Translations under genes and position numbers: made by a program | Notes under the pieces: model-generated | What the model saw: the letters and a program-made list of their open reading frames with translations, nothing else | The model's database searches: none | What the model was told of the DNA's origin: nothing | Shown here: positions 47,231 to 56,741 of the stretch, piece by piece | Numbering within the stretch: the first letter of the stretch is position 1 | Layout: every line of letters begins with the position of its first letter | DNA from: Candidatus Poribacteria bacterium | GTDB lineage: Bacteria > Poribacteria > WGA-4E > WGA-3G | Direction of reading: 5' to 3' | Assembly (NCBI GenBank): GCA_022394755.1 | Contig: JAGFCA010000056.1 | Coordinates: 93,228 to 157,227 of the forward strand | DNA: 64,000 nt

Positions 47231-49879
47231 CTACTTTTCAGAAACCACTGCACTATAGTAAATTGCATTGAAAAGCAACTTGAATGTTCCGTGTGACTGC
47301 CCACGCTGCTGAGGTTTGAATCCGAAAAGAATTACACGGCCATCTCCTATTTCTACATCCAGTAAGGCGGATTTCTGCTGTATTCGTTTCTCACCCTCAA
47401 TCCAACCACTCATCAATGGATTAAATTCTGGATATGTTGCAATTGGTTTTGCACCACTACGTGATCCTTCAAAGGCGGGGCTAAATTTAAACATGATAGC
47501 CATTTCTTTATCTAAACCATAGCCAATAGGATGTGTCGTATCAATCCATACACGTAACAAAGACCCTGGACAGAAGAATTCTGGTTCACCCGACTTTTTG
47601 GCTTGTTTCACTACATTCAAAATCCCCTTCTCTTCTAAACCAAAATACTCTAATGGGAGTTGCGTTGCAGCATTCAAACAGATAAGGCTTCCACCTTCCT
47701 CTACAAAGCTGCGCAGATGAGCCAATCCTTCATTACCTATTCCCCCAACATATTCAAGTGGTAATTTTCCTGTTGGATGTCCATTCAAAATTCTTGATGC
47801 CCCAATATCAGGTAAAATTATAGCATCATATCGTTCAGTCAAATTTCCCGCGCGAATTTCAGAATTCGTAATACTATTATAAGCAAACTGATGAGAATCC
47901 AAAACCCATCGTGTCCAACCTTCATCCATACTTGCTAACCACGGCTTATACAGTCCAAGTCGTGGTTGGGAAATAGGTAGGAATGATTTATCAAATGTAT
48001 CCTCATCAATCGAATTATCTGCATATATCTGAATTCCGTAGGTTTCTGCGATATCCTGTATTTCTTCATCTAAAGTTGGTACATCTGCCATTCTTCTGAT
48101 AAGTATTGTTCCGCGTGGAAAAGTCTTATCCCCACTCTTTACTTCTTTACTTGAGGAATAGAGTAGTAAAGTTTTTTCCTCTATACCCTTTCTAAATAGA
48201 TGGTTCAGAACTATGGCATCAACATTCGTCTGATTCTCAAAAAGATATCTTGTCGCTTCAGGAATGGATATAAAATTTCCTTCTATCTTAGGAATTGTGT
48301 CTACAAAATCCAACTCCACCTCAAAAGGATGCACAACGGTTACAGTTCTAACTCCCATTTGTAAAGGAAGTGTCCATCCAGCAACATCATAAGGTCGTTC
48401 GGGTGATGATTCAGGTGATGGGCGTCGTTCTGGATAGTGTTGTACCTCGAGTAGGTCTTTAGCATGTGCCCGGAATGGTTGTGCCATCAATACAACATAA
48501 GTGCCTGCGGGGTATTCCACACCATCAGCAGTGAAAATGTTCCTTGCTTGATGTATTTCCACACCACCCCGTTTTAAAATATCTAACATCTTTAGAGTTG
48601 TATGAATGTCTCTTTGTTGTTCTGGAATTAGAAAAGCACGAGGTGGTTCATTTTGTCCTTTCTCAATTGCGTCAAGACCCATCTTATAGAAATTGCTTTT
48701 CAACATCACCCTATTGTCTGCAGCAAATGTGAGTATAGACATAGCAGCAGTTTTTTCATAATCCACAATGTTGCGTAAACGCCACCATCCTCCTGGCCAC
48801 GGCTCAGGAAAATTCGTACGTAATGTATACTTATCTAACCCTCTTCGATACCCTCGTAAAGTGTCTCTGGGTTGAAAGATTGGAGTTGCTATCTCCACAC
48901 GAGCAGCCTCTGTCAATATCCCGATCATATTATGTCGATACGGAACAGTGCGAAATCCACCATGCCACCATGTATCATAAACCGCATTTGAAAGTACTCC
49001 TGTAAAACCTTGATCCGTAAAATCGTACGCCAATTGCGCCCCGATTAAAGATAGTGACCTCTGTAGAATTGGCGGGATGTTAGGATTCATCGGCTCAAAG
49101 TAAGGCGGGATAACGAATCGTGGACCACGATAACTCATTTCATGGACATCATATACTACTTCTGGAAACCACTCCTCATACAGAACACGGGTCAGCATCT
49201 GTGTCTCAACCTGCGTCAACATATACCAATCCCGGTTGTTGTCATGTCCTGTATACTTATGATATAACCACGGAAGTTCAGCACCTTCATAAGGTGTACC
49301 GACTGTCTGATTATACCAATCGACAACAATGTCTAAACCATCAGGATTCGCGGATGGCACTAATAGAATAATGACATTTTCGAGAATTTTATTTATTTCA
49401 GGTGTGTTTTGAGTGGCGAATTCGTAGGCGAATTCCATTGACATCTGGGAGGATGCGATTTCAGTAGAATGTAGATTACAATTGATGAGTACAACGGCTT
49501 TTCCTTCTTTGCAGATTGTATCCAGTTCATGCACAATATCATCTTTTGGATAAGCAAGTTTGCGCTGATTTTCCTTGTAATCGTCTAAACTATCCAAATT
49601 CTCTGGTGCAGAGATGAGTAGGATTATGAAGTCCTTTCCATCAGTAGTCTGGCCTAAGTCTTGTGCGACAATCCGATTTGAATTCTCAGCTAATTCTCGC
49701 AAATATCCCGATACTGTTTCCCATCCTGCCACCTTATAATCACTTCCAACCTGATAACCTAAAACCTCGTTAGGAGTTTTAATCTGGGCATAGAGATGTG
49801 ATGTAGTGAATAGTAGGAAAAAGAAGAATATTGGAAAAAATATACGTTGTAGTGGTGATTGATGTTTTGAGTTGAGCAT
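47231..49879 (-). CDS. Secreted M14-family zinc carboxypeptidase with GATase1-like C-terminal domain
   Basis: 882 residues with a signal peptide (hydrophobic 13-31, YAQ cleavage). The M14 domain has zinc ligands His137-x-x-Glu140 (NLHSTEIAS) and His246 (YDVHEMS), plus GHDNNRDWYM with a substrate-binding Arg, and SANPDGLD. The expected catalytic Glu should follow near residues 330-340 (ILTEAARVE). The remaining C-terminal 450 residues include a flavodoxin-like module (YDAIILPDIG ... HLRSFVEEGGSLICLNAATQLP). Likely a periplasmic or extracellular peptidase. It lies 52 nt downstream of the metallopeptidase-like gene and ends the MoxR-containing - strand run. Confidence 0.88.
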   Translation of the reverse strand: MLNSKHQSPLQRIFFPIFFFFLLFTTSHLYAQIKTPNEVLGYQVGSDYKVAGWETVSGYLRELAENSNRIVAQDLGQTTDGKDFIILLISAPENLDSLDDYKENQRKLAYPKDDIVHELDTICKEGKAVVLINCNLHSTEIASSQMSMEFAYEFATQNTPEINKILENVIILLVPSANPDGLDIVVDWYNQTVGTPYEGAELPWLYHKYTGHDNNRDWYMLTQVETQMLTRVLYEEWFPEVVYDVHEMSYRGPRFVIPPYFEPMNPNIPPILQRSLSLIGAQLAYDFTDQGFTGVLSNAVYDTWWHGGFRTVPYRHNMIGILTEAARVEIATPIFQPRDTLRGYRRGLDKYTLRTNFPEPWPGGWWRLRNIVDYEKTAAMSILTFAADNRVMLKSNFYKMGLDAIEKGQNEPPRAFLIPEQQRDIHTTLKMLDILKRGGVEIHQARNIFTADGVEYPAGTYVVLMAQPFRAHAKDLLEVQHYPERRPSPESSPERPYDVAGWTLPLQMGVRTVTVVHPFEVELDFVDTIPKIEGNFISIPEATRYLFENQTNVDAIVLNHLFRKGIEEKTLLLYSSSKEVKSGDKTFPRGTILIRRMADVPTLDEEIQDIAETYGIQIYADNSIDEDTFDKSFLPISQPRLGLYKPWLASMDEGWTRWVLDSHQFAYNSITNSEIRAGNLTERYDAIILPDIGASRILNGHPTGKLPLEYVGGIGNEGLAHLRSFVEEGGSLICLNAATQLPLEYFGLEEKGILNVVKQAKKSGEPEFFCPGSLLRVWIDTTHPIGYGLDKEMAIMFKFSPAFEGSRSGAKPIATYPEFNPLMSGWIEGEKRIQQKSALLDVEIGDGRVILFGFKPQQRGQSHGTFKLLFNAIYYSAVVSEK

Positions 49880-49931
49880 GATGTGTCATCCGAGGATACT
49901 GTTGTTCAGAATAACTTACTTCTTATTTATC

Positions 49932-50870
49932 CTAATCCTTGAAGGGAATTATTGGTATACTTGTAACAGGATTAGCTGACGGTTTATAATTACCATCTGG
50001 TGCTTTGGTTGGAAACATGTACTTCGGATTTGTCATAAGTTCATATATTGAGGTGTCTACAGTTCTTACTTTTTCTTTAGTATTTAGTTCCCATTCTACT
50101 TTCAGTGCCTCGTACCGTCCTGGAAAGTCTTGTGTCTCCAAGATTGATGTTAACGCCCAATAGATGTATTCTGTCATCATACATCCATAATCGCAGGTCT
50201 CATCAGTATAGTGGAACCAAGCTTCTTCAGGATAACCACTTTTCGGTCCATCTTGAGGAACATGCTCAAAATATCCACCACGAGCAGTATCTAAACACTT
50301 AGACAAGAGCGATCCACGTCTTAGTCCAAATACATTCGGATATGCATTCGCATATCCATGATGTGTAATCGGATGAAGTATCTCCTCTAAGGCTCCATCA
50401 TAATAATCCCCATCTGGAGCGTTGATTTCTCCATCAATTATAAAGTCAGGATTTGTTTCTTCACCATACAGATCTTGACCATAATGGAATCCGGCATCTT
50501 GTACAATATCCAGATCCAATTCATCCATCTCTGATTCTGTACCTGGCATTATGATGAAGACATCTCGACTTACCAAATGACTCAAGACTAATTGGTTATC
50601 AGGGATACCATCTTCGTTATTATCTATGTATTGTGCCAATACTCCAGCGGCATGAGAGAGTTTGCGTTCAGGTGTTTTTGATGTCGCAAAAATGTGAATA
50701 CCGAAAACGTTGACATATCTCTCACAACCGAGTTGTATGAAGACAGATAATTTGTTCGGGATATCAACAATTTCTATTTTCGGAGTTACTTCAATTTTAC
50801 CTATCATACTGTCATCCACAATCTGGTGTGATATAAGAGTTAATAGAACAAACATGACACCAACAGCCAT
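49932..50870 (-). CDS. Conserved secreted protein, possibly a zinc metallopeptidase (EExxH-type motif)
   Basis: 312 residues; an N-terminal hydrophobic helix (about 3-17) suggests export. I recognise no named family. The striking segment is LEEILHPITHHGYANAYPNVFG, with Glu162, Glu163, His166, His170 and His171 spaced like a metal site. Other conserved-looking blocks are GCERYVNVFGIHIFATS, HAAGVLAQYIDNNEDGIPD, and DETCDYGCMMTEYIYWALTS. The repeated Glu/His/Asp clusters suggest a metal-binding hydrolase. It lies 27 nt after MoxR (50898-51911) and 52 nt before M14, so it may be a partner or substrate of that MoxR (inference). Confidence 0.6.
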   Translation of the reverse strand: MAVGVMFVLLTLISHQIVDDSMIGKIEVTPKIEIVDIPNKLSVFIQLGCERYVNVFGIHIFATSKTPERKLSHAAGVLAQYIDNNEDGIPDNQLVLSHLVSRDVFIIMPGTESEMDELDLDIVQDAGFHYGQDLYGEETNPDFIIDGEINAPDGDYYDGALEEILHPITHHGYANAYPNVFGLRRGSLLSKCLDTARGGYFEHVPQDGPKSGYPEEAWFHYTDETCDYGCMMTEYIYWALTSILETQDFPGRYEALKVEWELNTKEKVRTVDTSIYELMTNPKYMFPTKAPDGNYKPSANPVTSIPIIPFKD

Positions 50871-50897
50871 TACATTAATTCCGTCTAACCATTCCTG

Positions 50898-51911
50898 TTA
50901 ATTTGATTCTGGGGGTTTCACCTCATCTAATAACCGTGTGATTATATCTAAACTTGTTATACCGTCTGCTTCAGCATTGAAGTTGGTAAGAATTCTATGT
51001 CTGAGGACAGGTTTCGCCACAGATTTTATATCCTCATAACTTACATGATAACGTCCATGCATAATCGCACGCGCCTTAGCACCTAATACAAGATATTGAG
51101 ATGCTCTCGGTCCAGCACCCCAATCCACCCAATCTTTAATAAAATCTGGTGATTCATCATTTGTCGGACGCGTATTTAGACTCAATTCAACAGCGTAATC
51201 AACCATTGCCTCAGCGATTGGAACTTTCCGAACTATCTGTTGTAACCTTAATACTTCATCACCGGTCAGAACTGGTTCTATCTCAGGTTCATAAGCTGAG
51301 GTAGTTGCAAGGACAATCTCTTTCTCTTCCGATTTTGCTGGATAGTCAATATAGATATTGAACATAAACCTGTCAAGTTGTGCTTCGGGAAGAGGATATG
51401 TACCTTCTTGTTCTATTGGATTCTGGGTTGCTAAGACAAAGAAAGGGAGTTCTAAGGCATAGGTGTTTCCACCTGCAGTTACCTTATATTCCTGCATTGC
51501 CTGTAACAAGGCGGCTTGCGTTTTCGGAGGCGTGCGGTTAATTTCATCCGCAAGAACAATATTAGCAAATACAGGTCCTTTAATAAAACGAAAGGCACGT
51601 TTTCCTGTATCCATCTCATCTTCAATTATGTCAGTACCGATGATGTCTGATGGCATTAGGTCTGGTGTGAATTGAATCCGATTGTATGGTAGTTCCAGTA
51701 TTTGAGCAAAAGTACTAATGAGTAGTGTTTTAGCTAATCCTGGGACACCAACAAGAAGACAATGCCCTTGAGAAAATAGAGCAATTAGGAGCTGATCAAC
51801 AACTTCGGTTTGACCGATAATCTGTTTCTTTAATTCGTTGATGATTCTTTCGCGCGCATTCTGTAAAAACTCAGCGGCTGCCAAATCATTCTCGAATTTG
51901 GTGTTTTCCAT
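50898..51911 (-). CDS. MoxR-family AAA+ ATPase (second copy)
   Basis: 337 residues. Walker A GVPGLAKT (55-62), Walker B Asp122-Glu123 ([12 protein letters not shown]), sensor segment [21 protein letters not shown]. Highly similar to the MoxR at 3065-4072, so a paralogue. No DUF58 or VWA gene adjoins it; neighbours are a GHMP kinase upstream and a metallopeptidase-like gene plus M14 peptidase downstream. Like the first copy it is next to secreted hydrolase-type genes, hinting that MoxR in this genome serves envelope peptidases. Confidence 0.93.
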   Translation of the reverse strand: MENTKFENDLAAAEFLQNARERIINELKKQIIGQTEVVDQLLIALFSQGHCLLVGVPGLAKTLLISTFAQILELPYNRIQFTPDLMPSDIIGTDIIEDEMDTGKRAFRFIKGPVFANIVLADEINRTPPKTQAALLQAMQEYKVTAGGNTYALELPFFVLATQNPIEQEGTYPLPEAQLDRFMFNIYIDYPAKSEEKEIVLATTSAYEPEIEPVLTGDEVLRLQQIVRKVPIAEAMVDYAVELSLNTRPTNDESPDFIKDWVDWGAGPRASQYLVLGAKARAIMHGRYHVSYEDIKSVAKPVLRHRILTNFNAEADGITSLDIITRLLDEVKPPESN

Positions 51912-52023
51912 GAAGGTTCCTTTCGATTATATTTATACTTGAGATATATTTGGAGATGAATTGATTGGTATGGAGATATAATGTGTTATACAGAAACGGA
52001 TGAAGGTATGCGAGTAAAGTAAT

Positions 52024-53079
52024 CTAATCTGCTCTCCATATTTGAAGACCATCAAAATCAAAATTGAAGTCTATGATTTTTGTGCCAGCATCTTCAAGTT
52101 TTTGACGTACATTATGTTCGCGAGTCGGTTGACAATAAAAGAGTAGACACCCACCACCACCAGCACCACAGACTTTACCACCAATTGCACCATTTTCATT
52201 CGCAATTGTAAATAATTTCTCAATCCGATCATTTGTCACGGATGGGTGGAGTTTCTTTTGATTCTGCCAGTTTTCTGTCAGTAATTCACCAAAGTCGGAT
52301 AAACGACCACGCATGAGGGCATTTTTTGTTGATTCTGCTATCTCTTTTAAGTTATTTAAAGCCTTTCTCACACCCGGCTCTTTGCTTTTATATGCCTCCG
52401 TAACATTCTGATGGATATTTCCAGATAATCGCGATTGTCCTGTATAACATAATACCAGGTTTTTCTCTAATTCATATCGGATGTTTGGAGGTAAGGTTAG
52501 GGAGGATGTCTTTACTTCTTCATCCTGAAATTCCATGAAACTAATACCACCTACCGCACTCGCATAATGATCCTGCTTTCCACCCAGGATACCGAGTTCA
52601 TGCCGTTCAATACTACTGGCGAGTTCAGCATATTGATACGGAACATAGGTTATATCCTTTAGTGCACCAAGAACACCAATCAAAGTAACACCCATAGCCG
52701 CTGATGTACCAAGACCACTTCCAGGAGGGGCATTCGATTGTGTAATTAGATCAAAACCACCAAACTGAATTGACATTTGTCGGACTGCCGCTTTTACAAG
52801 ATCAATGTTACCGTCATATTCGAGCTGACGTACATCCTCTGCTTCAACAAAAGTATCGAAATCTGCTGAATAAATACGAATACTCTTATCTATAACACGT
52901 TGAAGTTCTATTGATTCCGGAAATTCTGTTTCACCTTCAAAAGCAAGTGTCGCATACGCATATCTATTGATAGCTCCATTGACAACTAAACCCTTAGAAT
53001 CTTCTGTAAATAAGGCAACATCAGTCCAACCTCCAGCAAAGTCAATCCGTACTGGTGCCCTCGTTCTAATCAACATCAA
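52024..53079 (-). CDS. GHMP kinase, sugar kinase of the heptose-7-P kinase (HddA)/fucokinase type
   Basis: 351 residues. APVRIDFAGGWTDVALF (8-24) is the N-terminal sugar-binding strand, PPGSGLGTSAAMG (118-130) the ATP-binding GHMP motif, GGKQDHYASAVGG lies in the middle, and GKVCGAGGGGCLLFYC is the C-terminal motif 3. This pattern matches D-glycero-alpha-D-manno-heptose-7-phosphate kinase and related anomeric sugar kinases used to make nucleotide-activated sugars for surface polysaccharide. No pathway partners are adjacent. It lies 112 nt upstream of MoxR and could be the first gene of that run. Confidence 0.85.
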   Translation of the reverse strand: MMLIRTRAPVRIDFAGGWTDVALFTEDSKGLVVNGAINRYAYATLAFEGETEFPESIELQRVIDKSIRIYSADFDTFVEAEDVRQLEYDGNIDLVKAAVRQMSIQFGGFDLITQSNAPPGSGLGTSAAMGVTLIGVLGALKDITYVPYQYAELASSIERHELGILGGKQDHYASAVGGISFMEFQDEEVKTSSLTLPPNIRYELEKNLVLCYTGQSRLSGNIHQNVTEAYKSKEPGVRKALNNLKEIAESTKNALMRGRLSDFGELLTENWQNQKKLHPSVTNDRIEKLFTIANENGAIGGKVCGAGGGGCLLFYCQPTREHNVRQKLEDAGTKIIDFNFDFDGLQIWRAD

Positions 53080-53672
53080 AAACTCCTGATACCGTACATT
53101 TCAACATGAAATCAACCTACTTAATTCATGTGAGTTAACATTAAATGCAAGTAGGATATATCCTCTATATTATCACAGAGAATGAGTTTTTACAATGAAA
53201 ATTGAAGTAAAGCGGTATCTGATATAGTGAGAATTTCTGGGTGGAATTTCTATGATTGTTAATACGTCGTTGGAGGAAATATTATACCATTTATAATTGA
53301 CATATTGTCATAATTTATTGTAGAACGGGTTTGGCTAACTCTTCCACCTATGCGGGTAGATTTAGATGAAAATGACGTATCCCAAACCGGTAGGTACGGT
53401 TTTGTGGGGAACACCTTACGGAGTATCACTGAAATGGGAATTACAAAGTTGAGAGAGAGCAATTTACATAAAAACACAACCTTTAATACGAGTATTAGGG
53501 CTAACTGTCCAATTAATATTCTAAACAAGTAGGAATTTTAAGTTACATCAAAGATGGTGTAATTATCAGTAATTTATTAACAATTTGACACACACCTTAA
53601 ATGAAAAAGTCGAAGTAGACACCATATCAGGGATAAATGTCTAACATCGACTTTTACATACAAGCAAAACTC
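53080..53672. other. Non-coding gap with one R1 repeat
   Basis: No convincing gene; an 89-codon frame (53259-53528, -) merely spans the repeat. About 53380-53430 carries an R1 copy. The remainder is AT-rich. Confidence 0.5.
53380..53430. repeat. R1 interspersed repeat copy (partial)
   Basis: CCCAAACCGGTAGGTACGG is followed by TTTTGTGGGGAACACCTTACGG; the hairpin stem is decayed (GAACACC vs GGAGTATC). Confidence 0.55.
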
Positions 53673-53957
53673 TTAGGAGACTGCGTCTCTAAGTTTTTTA
53701 CCGGCTTTAAATGCAGGAACCTTTTTCTTAGGGATTTTAAGGGCTTCGCCAGTTTGAGGATTACGGCCTTCACGAGCGGCACGAGTTCTGACTTCAAAAG
53801 TTCCAAAGCCGATAAGACCAATGGAATTACCCTTTTTCAAGGTTTCCTGGACTGTAGAAGTAAACGCTTCAACAGCAGCACCAGCATCTTTTTTACTCAA
53901 ACCGGTTTTATCAACTACGCTGTTGATAATGTCATCCTTCATTAATTTCTTAGCCAT
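53673..53957 (-). CDS. HU-family DNA-binding protein
   Basis: 94 residues, full length. MAKKLMKDDIINSVVDKTGLSKKDA, GIGL-equivalent IGLIGFGTFEVRTRAAREGRNPQTGE, and KIPKKKVPAFKAGKKLRDAV show the complete HU/IHF fold with the DNA-intercalating loop (RNPQTGE). It compacts and bends DNA as a homodimer. The Lys-rich N-terminus is slightly extended. Ribosome site AAGGAAG precedes the ATG. Codon use is more GC-balanced than its surroundings, as expected for a highly expressed gene. Confidence 0.95.
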   Translation of the reverse strand: MAKKLMKDDIINSVVDKTGLSKKDAGAAVEAFTSTVQETLKKGNSIGLIGFGTFEVRTRAAREGRNPQTGEALKIPKKKVPAFKAGKKLRDAVS

Positions 53958-54473
53958 GATTATACTTCCTTTTATAATTATTTTTTTTCAGTCAAAACTC
54001 CATAACGGTTATCTAAACATTATTGTGAGTTCATATTTCAGACTGAAATGTAATTCAATGGAACCTTACAACTAAAAAATTACTTTACTAAATACAAGCA
54101 TTCAAGTAAAATAACATTATAAGGTTCCGGACTGTTATTCTGAATTCCGTCACTGTCAAGGGGCGACTGAATTCAGAGAACATTCAACATACTGCCAACC
54201 TTGCTAATACACGGTTTTACGGTATGTTTTCTATATATACGTTTGATTAAATCAATCGGTTACTGAATTCATAAAGTTTTAATGATTATAAACCGTTTAT
54301 TAGCAAGGATTCACACCTATTAATGACCGATTAAGCAGGTAATAACGCTATTTAGGAGTGGTGTTGTTTGCTAATTTAGGTTAGTAGTGAAATAAGAGTG
54401 ATATTGTGGAATTTAGTCTTGTCTATAATCAAATTAGGACAAAAATACCGAGCTTGTATAGCAACTTTACATA
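53958..54473. other. Repeat-rich intergenic region between HU and the ParA-like gene
   Basis: Contains an inverted repeat GGAACCTTA/TAAGGTTCC (54060-54068, 54120-54128), three copies of CTGAATTC (54140, 54167, 54263), and an 11-bp inverted pair CCTTGCTAATA (54199-54209)/TATTAGCAAGG (54298-54308), with another TTGCTAAT near 54367. No gene. It contains the HU promoter region and the ParA 3' flank; the symmetry suggests protein-binding sites. Confidence 0.5.
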
Positions 54474-55508
54474 CTATTCAGGTGATATGGTAGTATTAAT
54501 GTCAATTCTTTTCACTACTTTCTCAGCTAAGATTTTGAAGTCGTGATACGCAGCTGAGGCAGCACTTGCATGTGCACCGATTGCCCCATCAGCTGGCTTT
54601 AAATGGAAAATAGGTTTACGTGCTTCCTGTGCCATTGGAACGAGACTTCTATAGTGCTTGACAGTCCCAAGAGAGTTCTTCTTATCTTCTTCAGGTGTTT
54701 TTGCATATGGTTCAGTATTGTCCATCAATAGATTTCGAGAATATTCTGCTGGCATTCGATTAACCCATTTATCATAAGCCAAAACTGGACGGTCCAAACG
54801 GACACTATACTGTTGAACGACATAACCAATTGGTGTAATTTTACCTTCTGGCATTGGTAAGTCAGGATCAGGATTGCGGTTACGTCTATCTTTCCATCCA
54901 TCACGCCAATTCTGTAATGTAGGACCAAGATTTCTTAACCCTTGAAGAGAGAATAGGTCTGCCCCAAGTGGTACAATAACATAGTCTGTAGCTACTAAGA
55001 TAGCTCTATTCAGTGCTCCTAAATTAGGTCCTACGTCTACCAAGATAATCTCAACATCTCGTTCATTTGCAGCATCTTGCAAGATTCTCCAGAGTGCTGA
55101 AATTACACGGAAAGCACGAGGTCGTCGATCTAAGCATTCTGGCCATTGTCTTGAGAGTTCGTCTTCTGCCGTGGATAACATTAGATCTCCAACAATAAGA
55201 TTTAACTTTTTTCTGATTTGCCCATGAGCGATATTTTCCAAATGTGCAGGTTTAATATCCCCTGTACCATCTAAAAGGGGTAGTAGTGCATTATAGATAG
55301 TTTTTCTATCCCCCTCTTCAGTCCATAACTCTTCAAGTCGTTCCTCATGTATAAACATACTGGTGAGATTTGCCTGGGGGTCAAGGTCACATGCAAGGAC
55401 ACGATAACCAAGATCATAGAACATCCAAGAAAGATGATAAACCAGAGATGTCTTGCCAACACCACCTTTGTTATTAAAGAATGTTAATACTGGAATAGAC
55501 ATTTGCAA
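54474..55508 (-). CDS. ParA/MinD-family P-loop ATPase
   Basis: 344 residues. Deviant Walker A KGGVGKT (14-20) after VLTFFNN, ACDLDPQANLTSMF (motif A'), VEIILVDVGPNLGALNRAIL (Walker B region) and VIVPLGADLFSLQGLRNLG. This is the ParA ATPase core, without an N-terminal DNA-binding domain. No ParB or centromere-binding gene is adjacent; instead it is 12 nt downstream of the AlbA_2 protein gene, so the two are co-transcribed and probably act together. Its own long C-terminal region (after 210) is less typical of plasmid ParA. Roles could be DNA or complex positioning, or a defence signalling unit. Confidence 0.85.
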   Translation of the reverse strand: MQMSIPVLTFFNNKGGVGKTSLVYHLSWMFYDLGYRVLACDLDPQANLTSMFIHEERLEELWTEEGDRKTIYNALLPLLDGTGDIKPAHLENIAHGQIRKKLNLIVGDLMLSTAEDELSRQWPECLDRRPRAFRVISALWRILQDAANERDVEIILVDVGPNLGALNRAILVATDYVIVPLGADLFSLQGLRNLGPTLQNWRDGWKDRRNRNPDPDLPMPEGKITPIGYVVQQYSVRLDRPVLAYDKWVNRMPAEYSRNLLMDNTEPYAKTPEEDKKNSLGTVKHYRSLVPMAQEARKPIFHLKPADGAIGAHASAASAAYHDFKILAEKVVKRIDINTTISPE

Positions 55509-55520
55509 ATAGTCTCCATT

Positions 55521-56741
55521 TCAGTTTGAATATATTGTTGCCCTAATAAAATTTGTGATTACTTCAAACTCTAAGTCTGGATGACCTGCTGTTTGAAGGA
55601 GTTTTCTACTTATGGATATACCAACACCGAAACGTTGTACAAAACCAAGAGTTCTCATTGCTTCAGCAAGGTTTGGATTGCGGTATTCTGCTAATCCAGA
55701 CTCACCAAAGTTTTCTGCTGAGATTGTTCCGTAAGGACCACCTGGGCTTAATACCTCTATTCTATTATTGAACCATGTTACCCGAACAGGCGCGTTTGTT
55801 CCTTCATAAGTTCTATGCATTATAGCATTTCGCGTTATTTGCTGTAGTGCTTCTAAAGGATAATCGTGAAAGCGCTTTTCAACCGGTCCAGAGGTAATAT
55901 CAACCGCTACTCGATTATGTCCAATCAATTTCTCATCTAAGCGTCGTATCTGGTCGGAAATTCCTCCACGGATATCTTCACTGTCTATAATCTCATCTGT
56001 TAGTTCATTTCCGTCAATTCTTAGGAACTGGATGTATGCCCCATACAGATAATCTTGTGGACTCTTTCCAAGTGTCAAAATTCCAAGGACTGTAGGTATA
56101 GGATCATCCACGGAGGTGATCATCTTCGTTGCTGCTAATTGTTCATCTACAACTCTTTCATTCTGTTCTAAGATTTCTCGGGAAACAGACTGCGGAAGAT
56201 ATTCATTATTAAATAATGATAAATTTAGATCGGAAATTGTAGAAAATGGAATCGGGTACAAATCAAAAGGACGGTCACCATATCGGCGTTTTTCATTGAG
56301 TATTCTTTCATCCTGCACATTTGCTATGTCTTGTCGAGAACCAGTTCGGATATGGATGACACCTTTATATCTAACTGGTGGAGAATTAGAGGGTTCTACC
56401 TTAACTACTGCAATTTCTTTACCATGCAACTCGCGTTTTTCAACTGTCAGTGATGGCGGAGGAACGATATTCCCATCAGTTTTCATATCTGCTAAACGTC
56501 TAAGTAATTCATCTGTTACCTGAAGTCCGACAATAGTTTTATCCGGTTTTACACCAAGAAAAATAAGACCCGGTTTCTCATAGTTTGGTAAATCATTTGC
56601 AAATGCACAGATTGCCATCCGAATTTTTTCTGCAGCGTCTCCTGATAGTGATTCCTTAAATTCTATGCTATCAGATTCATTCTCTTGTATTTTATGTAAT
56701 AATTCTTCATTTGAAAAAGTCTGCATTTTCAATCCTATCAA
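55521..56741 (-). CDS. AlbA_2 (Schlafen-type) domain protein with C-terminal GHKL ATPase-like domain
   Basis: 406 residues. Residues about 15-135 form an AlbA_2/Schlafen-like domain: NESDSIEFKESLSGDAAEKIRMAICAFAN, GLIFLGVKPDKTIVGL, IAVVKVEPSNSPPVRYKGVIHIRTGSR. The middle (about 190-260) contains PTVLGILTLGKSPQDYLYGAYIQFLRIDG. The C-terminus (about 290-400) matches the HATPase_c_4 pattern: LEALQQITRNAIMHRTYEG with its conserved Asn, then VRVTWFNNRIEVLSPGGPYGTI. Such proteins are called transcriptional regulators or RecG-like, with largely unknown function; some Schlafen-domain proteins belong to defence systems. It is followed 12 nt later by the ParA-like gene. Confidence 0.85.
   Translation of the reverse strand: MIGLKMQTFSNEELLHKIQENESDSIEFKESLSGDAAEKIRMAICAFANDLPNYEKPGLIFLGVKPDKTIVGLQVTDELLRRLADMKTDGNIVPPPSLTVEKRELHGKEIAVVKVEPSNSPPVRYKGVIHIRTGSRQDIANVQDERILNEKRRYGDRPFDLYPIPFSTISDLNLSLFNNEYLPQSVSREILEQNERVVDEQLAATKMITSVDDPIPTVLGILTLGKSPQDYLYGAYIQFLRIDGNELTDEIIDSEDIRGGISDQIRRLDEKLIGHNRVAVDITSGPVEKRFHDYPLEALQQITRNAIMHRTYEGTNAPVRVTWFNNRIEVLSPGGPYGTISAENFGESGLAEYRNPNLAEAMRTLGFVQRFGVGISISRKLLQTAGHPDLEFEVITNFIRATIYSN

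Noticed and set aside
53259..53528. 89-codon - strand frame as a gene
   Set aside because: Covers an R1 repeat in an otherwise AT-rich gap, with no ribosome site or protein-like pattern.
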